Source: Chroococcidiopsidaceae cyanobacterium CP_BM_RX_35
GTDB lineage: Bacteria > Cyanobacteriota > Cyanobacteriia > Cyanobacteriales > Chroococcidiopsidaceae
Direction of reading: 5' to 3'
Length of the DNA stretch: 12,443 bases
Assembly (NCBI GenBank): GCA_019242465.1
Contig: JAFAVL010000353.1
Coordinates: forward strand, 1 to 12,443
The translations under genes were made by a program, and so were the position numbers. Shown here piece after piece: positions 7,407 to 12,443 of the stretch. Below the pieces are notes generated by a model, which searched no databases, was not told the origin of the DNA, and saw nothing but the letters and a program-made list of their open reading frames with translations. Within the stretch, counting starts at the first letter, position 1. The number at the start of each line of letters is the position of its first letter.

Positions 7407-10112
7407 ATGAATCCAGAAAAACAGAGACTGCAAGAAGCACGCGAACAAAACATTCCGTGGAAAAAGTGGGGACCCTATCTCAGCGAGCGGCAGTGGGGAA
7501 CCGTGCGCGAAGACTACAGCCAAACAGGCAATGCCTGGGACTACTTCAATCATGACCAGTCTCGTTCCCGTGCTTACCGTTGGGGGGAAGATGGGCTAGC
7601 TGGCATCTCGGACGAGCGACAGCAACTGTGTTTTGCTTTAGCATTGTGGAATGGAGCCGATCCGATCTTGAAAGAGCGGCTATTTGGGCTCACCAATAGT
7701 GAAGGGAATCACGGCGAGGACGTTAAGGAATACTACTTTTACCTCGACAATACGCCGACTCATTCCTACATGAAATATTTGTACAAGTACCCTCAAGCAG
7801 CTTATCCCTACAACAATCTCGTCCAGACGAACCGGCAGCGGAGTCGGTTGGAATTGGAATATGAACTCATTAATACAGGCATATTCGATGACGACTGCTA
7901 CTTCGATGTTTTTGTCGAGTATGCCAAGTCAGCGCCAGAAGAACTCCTGATTCAGATTAGCGTGTGGAATCGAGGCGCAAAAGCCGCATCTCTACACGTG
8001 TTGCCGACCCTATGGTTTCGCAACACCTGGTCTTGGTTTCCCGAACCTCCGCCCAAACCCATCATTAAACAGATGAACGAGCGGACTTTTGCCGCTTCCC
8101 ATCCCGAACTGGGTGAGCGGTACTTGGAGTGCGACCGCTCCGTGCCTTTTCTGTTTACCGAGAATGAGACCAACAACGAACGGCTATTTGGTATTGCGAA
8201 CGCTTCTATTTATGTAAAAGACGGAATCAACAATTATGTCGTGCAGGGCGAGTCGGAGGCAGTTAATCCCGAGCGAGTGGGAACAAAAGCAGCAGCGCAT
8301 TACATTTTGGAAGTTCCTGCTGGTGGCATACAGGTTGTTCAACTGCGCCTCGGCGATCGATTGCCTTCTCAACCAGCCAATTCCTTTGGTGCTGAATTTG
8401 AGACTGTGGTGCAAACTCGCCAGCAAGAGACCGATGAATTCTATAACTCCCTAACGCCTCCCCAAGTTCCCGCCAATGCCCGTAATGTCATGCGTCAGGC
8501 TTGCGCTGGCATGTTGTGGAGCAAGCAGTTCTACTACTATCCCGTTAAACATTGGCTCAGCGATCGGGTTTTGCCACCGGACTGTCAGCAACGCTTCCCG
8601 ACGCGGAATAAGGAGTGGTTCCATCTCGAAAGTGCGGATATTCTCTCGATGCCGGATAAGTGGGAGTATCCCTGGTTTGCGGCTTGGGATTTGGCGTTTC
8701 ACTGTGCCGTTTTAGCCATACTGGATATGGATTTTGCCAAATCCCAGCTGAGGTTGATGACCGATCTCGTCTATCTCCATCCCAACGGGCAAATTCCAGC
8801 CTACGAGTGGAACTTTAGCGATGTTAATCCTCCCGTTCATTGCACGGCTACCTGGCAAATTTATCTCATGGATAAAGTCATGCGAGGTGGTCGAGGCGAT
8901 CGCTTCTTTTTGGAAAGCATGTTTCACAAGCTGCTGATGAACTTTACTTGGTGGGTCAATCGCAAGGACGCTCTGGGCGACAACGTGTTTGAAGGTGGCT
9001 TTTTGGGCTTAGACAACATCGGCGTCTTTGACCGTAGTGCGCCTTTACCGACTGGTGGAACGCTAGAGCAGGCAGACGGCACCAGCTGGATGGCCATGTT
9101 TTGTCTCGATATGTTGTCGATCGCGCTCGAACTAGCGCTAGAAAATCCCGTTTACGAAGAACTTGCCTGCAAATTCTACGAACATTTCATCTCCATTGCA
9201 GCAGCTATGGATCGGGTTGGCGTCAATCAGGATGAATTGTGGGATGAGGAAGATGGCTTCTTTTATGACGTGCTGCGCTTGCCCAACGGACAGTCAATGC
9301 GCCTAAAAGTGCGCTCGCTGGTGGGACTGATTCCGCTCTTTGCGTCCACTGTCTTCACAACAGAAGTGCTAGAGAAGTTACCGAACTTTAAACAACAAGT
9401 CGGTCACTTTAGCGAGCAGAATGCGGCACTGATGCTGAATATCAGCAATCCTAAAGAACTTGGGGTGGCGGGTAGGCGCTTATTATCGCCCGTGAACCAG
9501 GAGAAACTACGCCGCATCTTAGAAAAGATGCTGGATGAATCGGAATTTTTGAGCGATTACGGTATCCGCGCCCTCTCTCGCTACCACCAAGAGCATCCCT
9601 ACATTTTCAGCTTGGGAGGCAATGTATATCGAGTAGACTACGAACCGGCAGAATCGTCAACGGGGTTATTTGGAGGCAACTCTAATTGGCGGGGACCGAT
9701 TTGGATGCCTGTGAATGCGCTGCTGGTGCAATCGCTGCGGAAAATGTACTCCTACTACGGTGATGAGTTTAAAGTCGAATGCCCGACCAGGTCGGGCAAT
9801 TGGCTGACGCTGTGGGAAGTAAGCAATGAAATCGATCGCCGCTTGAGCAATATTTTTCTGCGCAACGAGCGGGGATGCCGACCCGTCTATGGAAATACTC
9901 AAAAATTCCAGACCGACCCTCACTGGCAAGATTTAATCCTGTTCTATGAGTATTTTCATGGAGACAATGGTGCGGGCATTGGGGCTAGTCATCAAACTGG
10001 TTGGTCTGGTATAGTAGCACGAATGATACTAGCTCGGGCTAACCTAAATCCCCAAGAGGTGCTGGAAAAAGGGTTCCTATCTGTTGCTTCTCATATCGTA
10101 CCAGTAGGGTAA
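7407..10112 (+). CDS. GH63-like glucosidase (MGH1-like glycoside hydrolase)
   Basis: This 901-residue protein has no signal peptide and should be cytosolic. It starts with a WG(P)YLSERQWGTVREDYS block typical of bacterial GH63-like 'glucosidases', followed by a beta-rich N-terminal region (to about 350) and an alpha/alpha barrel (about 350-900). Candidate catalytic residues by analogy with GH63 are D428 in FAAWDLAFH (acid) and E848 in FYEYFHGDNG (base). The blocks YEWNFSDVNPPVH (467-479) and NSNWRGPIWMPVN (758-770) are also characteristic. GH63 enzymes remove alpha-linked glucose or act on glucosyl/mannosyl-glycerate type solutes; which substrate applies here is unknown. The gene stands alone, divergent from the DUF202 pair. 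The ATG has AGAGAAG six bases upstream. A stem-loop follows the stop codon. Confidence 0.87.
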   Translation: MNPEKQRLQEAREQNIPWKKWGPYLSERQWGTVREDYSQTGNAWDYFNHDQSRSRAYRWGEDGLAGISDERQQLCFALALWNGADPILKERLFGLTNSEGNHGEDVKEYYFYLDNTPTHSYMKYLYKYPQAAYPYNNLVQTNRQRSRLELEYELINTGIFDDDCYFDVFVEYAKSAPEELLIQISVWNRGAKAASLHVLPTLWFRNTWSWFPEPPPKPIIKQMNERTFAASHPELGERYLECDRSVPFLFTENETNNERLFGIANASIYVKDGINNYVVQGESEAVNPERVGTKAAAHYILEVPAGGIQVVQLRLGDRLPSQPANSFGAEFETVVQTRQQETDEFYNSLTPPQVPANARNVMRQACAGMLWSKQFYYYPVKHWLSDRVLPPDCQQRFPTRNKEWFHLESADILSMPDKWEYPWFAAWDLAFHCAVLAILDMDFAKSQLRLMTDLVYLHPNGQIPAYEWNFSDVNPPVHCTATWQIYLMDKVMRGGRGDRFFLESMFHKLLMNFTWWVNRKDALGDNVFEGGFLGLDNIGVFDRSAPLPTGGTLEQADGTSWMAMFCLDMLSIALELALENPVYEELACKFYEHFISIAAAMDRVGVNQDELWDEEDGFFYDVLRLPNGQSMRLKVRSLVGLIPLFASTVFTTEVLEKLPNFKQQVGHFSEQNAALMLNISNPKELGVAGRRLLSPVNQEKLRRILEKMLDESEFLSDYGIRALSRYHQEHPYIFSLGGNVYRVDYEPAESSTGLFGGNSNWRGPIWMPVNALLVQSLRKMYSYYGDEFKVECPTRSGNWLTLWEVSNEIDRRLSNIFLRNERGCRPVYGNTQKFQTDPHWQDLILFYEYFHGDNGAGIGASHQTGWSGIVARMILARANLNPQEVLEKGFLSVASHIVPVG

Positions 10113-10115
10113 GTA

Positions 10116-10134
10116 GCTGCTCCTAGGGAGCAGC
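10116..10134 (+). terminator. Stem-loop after the glucosidase stop codon
   Basis: GCTGCTCC and GGAGCAGC form a perfect 8-bp GC-rich stem with a TAG loop, starting four bases after the stop codon. No T-run follows, so it is not a classic intrinsic terminator, but it may mark or protect the 3' end of the transcript. Confidence 0.5.
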
Positions 10135-10182
10135 CACTGAAATTACGTTTCTAAGAATGCTACATACAGGTAAATAGTGAAG

Positions 10183-10188
10183 TATAAT
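10183..10188 (+). promoter_or_regulatory. Candidate -10 box (TATAAT) for the Spy-like gene
   Basis: A perfect TATAAT lies 30 bases before the ATG at 10219, which would give a short leader of about 24 bases. The -35 region is poor (GCTACA at 18 bases spacing), so an activator or alternative sigma factor may be needed. Confidence 0.5.
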
Positions 10189-10218
10189 TACTTGCTAGTT
10201 TATCTAGGGTCATAAACT

Positions 10219-10695
10219 ATGAAATTGGCTTTGTTTAACCGGATATCTCTGTTAGCCAGCGGTATTGCGTTTACCGCTCTACTTCCTGGGTTGGTTTTGA
10301 CTACTCATCCTGTTGTTGCTCAAACGTCCCCCGATGTAGGAACCACAAGTAATATGCAGCATTTCCGGGACAGACTGTTCGCAGGTGTTAATCTGACCTC
10401 TGGACAAGAAACTAAAATTCATGGGATCCGGGAGATGAGATCGAGGCGTTTAAAGGCAGCTCTGACTACAGCACAATATAGTGACCTGCGACAGTCAGTG
10501 GTGGATAGCGGGAAATCCCTTTTGGAAGCAGTCCAATCCTTGAACCCGCCTTTAGCTGAAAATCAGAAACAAAGAATTGCCCATATTCTGCAAGACACAA
10601 CCAATCAAATCTGGAATATCCTAACACCTCAGCAGCAGCATACTGTAAAAGCGAACTTGCAAGAAATGAAGCAAACGATGGACTCTGTTGAGTAA
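10219..10695 (+). CDS. Spy/CpxP-like periplasmic protein with LTxxQ motifs
   Basis: This 158-residue protein has a signal peptide (basic N-terminus, hydrophobic 9-28, likely cleavage VVA-QT after A34). The mature part looks fully helical and charged. Two LTxxQ motifs frame it, LTSGQ (59-63) and LTPQQ (135-139), as in the Spy/CpxP group of small periplasmic chaperones and stress sensors. Chaperone activity is inferred from the motif and size only. The gene stands alone behind a TATAAT box. The ATG has a weak TAGGG about nine bases upstream. The C-terminus (MKQTMDSVE) ends eight bases before a rearranged region, so the original end could have differed, although the LTxxQ helix appears complete. 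Confidence 0.7.
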   Translation: MKLALFNRISLLASGIAFTALLPGLVLTTHPVVAQTSPDVGTTSNMQHFRDRLFAGVNLTSGQETKIHGIREMRSRRLKAALTTAQYSDLRQSVVDSGKSLLEAVQSLNPPLAENQKQRIAHILQDTTNQIWNILTPQQQHTVKANLQEMKQTMDSVE

Positions 10696-10702
10696 GAAGA
10701 AC

Positions 10703-10714
10703 GGGAAAGAGTTC
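10703..10714 (+). repeat. 12-bp direct repeat, left copy
   Basis: GGGAAAGAGTTC here recurs in the same orientation at 11170-11181, bracketing the scar. Several chance 12-mer repeats are expected in a window this long, so the repeat alone proves little. Its importance comes from the right copy sitting on the breakpoint of the repeat-protein gene. Confidence 0.6.
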
Positions 10715-10768
10715 GCTACTCAAGCTGGACAACAACTAACTCCTAGCGCAGCAATTGTTGATATCCAA
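10715..10768 (+). pseudogene. IS5-like transposase scrap
   Basis: The plus-strand frame reads ATQAGQQLTPSAAIVDIQ. This closely resembles the segment around the first catalytic aspartate of IS5-type (DDE) transposases, usually AGRxxxPSAAIIDSQSVKT; the aspartate is at 10760-10762. Similarity stops abruptly after Q at 10768, where the sequence becomes GC-rich, and nothing recognisable precedes it. It is an internal fragment of about 18 codons, not a functional element. The exact IS family is uncertain. Confidence 0.55.
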
Positions 10769-10953
10769 CCGCGCGCGAGCCCTCGCTTCGTCATGTCGTC
10801 GACGCCGCACCACTTGAAGCCTTTCGCCATGCTAAGACCGATTTGATGGAAGGACGCAACCAGCGAATCCGAAGCGTCCGACGACGTTGCCAGCCAAAGC
10901 TGCATCCAATAGCCAAGTCGTTCGAAATAGCGCAGCGCTTCCGTATATTCCTC
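10769..10953 (-). pseudogene. GC-rich foreign-looking coding fragment of unknown origin
   Basis: On the minus strand, the frame after a TGA at 10954-10956 reads EEYTEALRYFERLGYWMQLW and continues through KGFKWCGVDDMTKRGLAR. The composition looks protein-like, and the codons favour GCG, TCG, GAC and GGC, unlike the flanking AT-richer sequence. There is no proper start and the fragment is cut at both ends, on one side by the transposase scrap. I do not recognise the family. It may be a piece of a gene from a high-GC organism brought in with a mobile element, or a chance open frame in GC-rich DNA. Confidence 0.35.
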
Positions 10954-11169
10954 TCACGCGATCCGATTTGGGTTTAGAAGCGTAACAAAAGCGATGTGCG
11001 ATTCCCAGATAGAATTCGTGTCTCAAATTTTCGGAGTTGTTGCTTAACGAGTCTAATTCAGGTCATTCCTTTGTTGCTCGATCGCTTTTGCGACAGAACC
11101 TCTAAAGCCAAGGCAGACGATCTAGTAGTGCTTCTTAAATTTTTTTGCAACACAACCATCAAGGCTAAT
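10954..11169. other. Non-coding remainder of the scar
   Basis: Between the GC-rich fragment and the right copy of the 12-bp repeat I see no recognisable gene. Short open frames exist on both strands but lack family features and ribosome-binding sites. A run of seven T's lies near 11140, with no hairpin in front of it. Confidence 0.5.
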
Positions 11170-11479
11170 GGGAAAGAGTTCTATGATAAGTACTCTGTTT
11201 ACCATTAGGACCTGTCCATGTCCCATTGTTAGTGCATTGACCATTGGTACAACCTAGATTTCTGTTGTAAGTACTCTGATTGCCGTTAGGACCTGTGAAT
11301 GTCGCATTGTTATTACATTGGCCGTTGGTACAACCTAGATTTCTGTTATAAGTACTCTGTTTACCATTGGGACCTGTCAGGGTAGTGGTACGATTAGGTC
11401 CAGCCCAAGCAGCTTCACCTAGAGTGAAGTTGAGACTAAAGCTAGCTAAGACAATTAAACTTAAGGTACGAATCTGCAT
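11165..11479 (-). CDS. Secreted repeat protein (27-residue TGPNG...CTNGQC repeats), probably truncated
   Basis: This 104-residue protein has a signal peptide (hydrophobic 6-20, cleavage near AWA-GP after residue 26). The rest is a tandem repeat of 27 residues: copies 35-61 and 62-88, and a partial third at 89-104. Each full copy contains TGPNG, QSTYNRNLGC and TNGQC, so it carries a CxxxxC pair (C50/C55 and C77/C82) that could form a disulfide. Asn, Gly, Thr and Gln dominate, suggesting an extended extracellular or envelope protein. The function is unknown. The third copy departs from the pattern at TYHRTLSH and stops, exactly where the right 12-bp repeat lies, so the natural C-terminus was probably lost. 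The start ATG has GAAGAAGG about eight bases upstream. Confidence 0.7.
   Translation of the reverse strand: MQIRTLSLIVLASFSLNFTLGEAAWAGPNRTTTLTGPNGKQSTYNRNLGCTNGQCNNNATFTGPNGNQSTYNRNLGCTNGQCTNNGTWTGPNGKQSTYHRTLSH
11168..11377 (-). repeat. 81-bp tandem repeat inside the secreted repeat-protein gene
   Basis: Copy 1 (11297-11377) and copy 2 (11216-11296) are nearly identical at the DNA level; copy 3 (from 11215 down) follows the pattern only to about 11178. The period equals 27 codons, so copies can be gained or lost without shifting the frame. Confidence 0.85.
11170..11181 (+). repeat. 12-bp direct repeat, right copy
   Basis: This is a second GGGAAAGAGTTC, matching 10703-10714. Compared with tandem copies 1 and 2, homology of copy 3 ends at the TTC of this repeat, so it marks the right edge of the scar. 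It could be a target duplication or the junction of a recombination event. Confidence 0.6.
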
Positions 11480-11804
11480 GGTTAAAGCCTTCTTCGTTTG
11501 ATAAGGTATAAAGCAACTTTACTAGTCAAAGAGTTTTTGTCGGATTGGAACGTTGTAACTTTCTAAAGAAAACAGACGGTTAATATTATTCTAGAGTCTC
11601 TAGTTATAACTCATAGGATAAACTTAACATAACGGCAACATAGAAAAATTCAGGAAAACTCAAGAATTGAAAAAAGTTAAGATGGTGTTTCCAAGCTGCT
11701 ATTTAGCTCTAAATTGCTAAACCAGACTCATAACTGTTAATAAGTCCGATGAATAGGTTATGCTTCTCCTCCATGTAGTGTTAACCAGCTATTGCTTGAC
11801 TTTA

Positions 11805-11822
11805 AATCGCTATATAGCGATT
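11805..11822. promoter_or_regulatory. 18-bp perfect palindrome, candidate operator
   Basis: AATCGCTATATAGCGATT is its own reverse complement. It lies about 90 bases before the glycine-zipper ATG and directly after TTGACT (11796-11801), a possible -35 box, so it would occupy the promoter spacer. The matching -10 candidates (GATTAA or TTAACG) are weak, so the promoter is tentative. A perfect 18-bp palindrome is unlikely by chance in a window this size. Confidence 0.45.
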
Positions 11823-11869
11823 AACGAGCCAGCCAGTCGCGAGAGCTTGCTGCTAACAGGTCGTTAATC
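11819..11869. repeat. 9-bp inverted repeat in the glycine-zipper leader
   Basis: GATTAACGA (11819-11827) is repeated in reverse complement as TCGTTAATC (11861-11869), 33 bases apart. The intervening sequence contains GCCAGCCAG and GCTTGCTGC. In RNA this could fold into a stem-loop upstream of the ribosome-binding site. Its left arm overlaps the 18-bp palindrome. Confidence 0.4.
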
Positions 11870-11912
11870 CCACCATTTTTAGAGTCAAATCCCTTAGCGC
11901 AAGGAGTCCATC

Positions 11913-12434
11913 ATGAAAGTCAAACTTAAGACAGTGATTTCAGCGGTCATAGGTATTGTCATAATTAGCGCCGATGCAAGCTATGCGCAGTCCATTGTTT
12001 ATCCTCAAAGGGGCCAAAGTCAGGAGCAACAGAGCAAAGATGAATATGAATGCTACACCTGGGCTAAACAAAAGACTGGCGTTGACCCAACTCAGACTGC
12101 TGCACAAGGGAGTGGTCCAGTTGCTCAAGCCCCTAATGGACAGGTATTGCGCGGAGCTGGCAGGGGAGCTATTGCGGGAACTGTTGGTGGTGCCATTGGG
12201 GGAGATACTGGCAAAGGTGCGGCGATTGGAGCAGGAGTTGGGGCTACTGCCGGTTTGATTCGAACGCACCAAGCTCAACGGGTAGCAGAGCAATACAACC
12301 AGCAAGCACAGGGTAACCAGCAACGAAGTCTGGAGGTATATTACCGAGCTCTTGGCGCGTGCTGGAAGGACGCGGCTACGTTGTCAAGTAGATTTGAGCC
12401 CAGAAAGCTTGCCGTCTCTCTAGTGAGACTTTGA
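11913..12434 (+). CDS. Secreted glycine-zipper protein with probable C-terminal frameshift
   Basis: The 173-residue reading frame has a signal peptide (hydrophobic 9-20, cleavage near SYA-QS after A25). A QSKDEYECYTWAKQKTGVDP block (about 40-59) is typical of glycine-zipper family proteins. The glycine zipper itself spans about 81-115 (GAGRGAIAGTVGGAIGGDTG, then KGAAIGAGVGATAGL), likely a membrane-inserting or oligomerising hairpin. After YYRALGAC (C150) the frame reads WKDAATL..., but the +1 frame from 12362 reads LEGRGYVVK and stops at TAG 12389-12391, the expected family ending. One missing C in TGC(C)TG at about 12362 explains this. The visible protein therefore has about 23 foreign residues at its end, unless this is a sequencing error. 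The start is secure: AAGGAG lies six bases before the ATG. Its exact role is unknown. Confidence 0.75.
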   Translation: MKVKLKTVISAVIGIVIISADASYAQSIVYPQRGQSQEQQSKDEYECYTWAKQKTGVDPTQTAAQGSGPVAQAPNGQVLRGAGRGAIAGTVGGAIGGDTGKGAAIGAGVGATAGLIRTHQAQRVAEQYNQQAQGNQQRSLEVYYRALGACWKDAATLSSRFEPRKLAVSLVRL

Positions 12435-12443
12435 AACTTTCTG

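Larger units (their letters stand above)
11480..11912. other. AT-rich divergent intergenic region
   Basis: This 433-base gap separates the repeat-protein gene (minus) from the glycine-zipper gene (plus). I find no credible ORF, tRNA or rRNA. Its left part must hold the repeat-protein promoter; a TTGACT and a TATACC are present upstream of that gene but only 13 bases apart, too close for a normal promoter. Its right part holds the 18-bp palindrome and a wider inverted repeat, listed separately, then the AAGGAG ribosome-binding site (11901-11906) of the glycine-zipper gene. Confidence 0.6.

Noticed and set aside
10720..11026. Two overlapping minus-strand ORFs as intact small genes
   Set aside because: They lack ribosome-binding sites, and part of one is a fragment cut at both ends in a rearranged region; treated as relics, not genes.
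11119..11150. T-run near 11140 as an intrinsic terminator
   Set aside because: No stem-loop precedes the run on either strand.
11168..11377. Regularly spaced repeats that could suggest a CRISPR array
   Set aside because: The copies are contiguous 81-bp tandem units in a reading frame, with no spacers; they encode protein repeats.
11940..12323. 127-residue minus-strand ORF opposite the glycine-zipper gene
   Set aside because: The plus strand has the signal peptide, the strong ribosome-binding site and the family motifs; the antisense frame has none.

Overview
The window looks like cyanobacterial chromosome. More than 20 CGATCG hexamers are scattered through it, including two full GCGATCGC (HIP1) octamers near 1422 and 8896, and the gene content fits: a MoxR/VWA operon, a BASS transporter relic, a GH63-like glucosidase and small secreted proteins with AQ-type signal cleavage sites. 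I cannot name the genus.

Layout. (1) Positions 1-3630, minus strand: a tight operon in transcription order moxR - DUF58 - DUF4381 - BatA-like VWA protein - start of a BatB-like VWA protein that runs off the left edge. MoxR ATPases are thought to act as chaperones or remodelers for VWA proteins; here the cytosolic ATPase and DUF58 protein would work with three membrane proteins carrying VWA or DUF4381 domains. (2) 3631-3858: a spacer with a MITE-like inverted repeat. (3) 3859-5652, minus: a large exported sulfatase with a CxAxR formylglycine site. (4) 5807-6295, plus: the C-terminal part of a BASS-family transporter whose N-terminal part is missing. (5) 6378-7238, minus: two adjacent YidH/DUF202 paralogues. 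(6) 7407-10112, plus: a 901-residue GH63-like glucosidase, divergent from the DUF202 pair, with a strong inverted repeat and a palindrome just upstream. (7) 10219-10695, plus: a Spy-like periplasmic protein behind a good -10 box. (8) 10703-11181: a patchwork scar with a transposase scrap, a GC-rich foreign-looking fragment and a 12-bp direct repeat at its two ends. (9) 11165-11479, minus: a secreted protein of 27-residue repeats whose third repeat is cut off exactly at the scar. (10) 11480-11912: a non-coding stretch with an 18-bp perfect palindrome. (11) 11913-12434, plus: a secreted glycine-zipper protein whose last residues appear to be frameshifted.

The left two thirds are ordinary conserved genes. 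The right end (10.7-12.4 kb) and the 5.8 kb spot show gene decay and rearrangement. I see no convincing new multi-gene defence or metabolic system. The most interesting items are the scar that truncates the repeat protein, the frameshifted glycine-zipper gene and the palindromes in front of the glucosidase and glycine-zipper genes.
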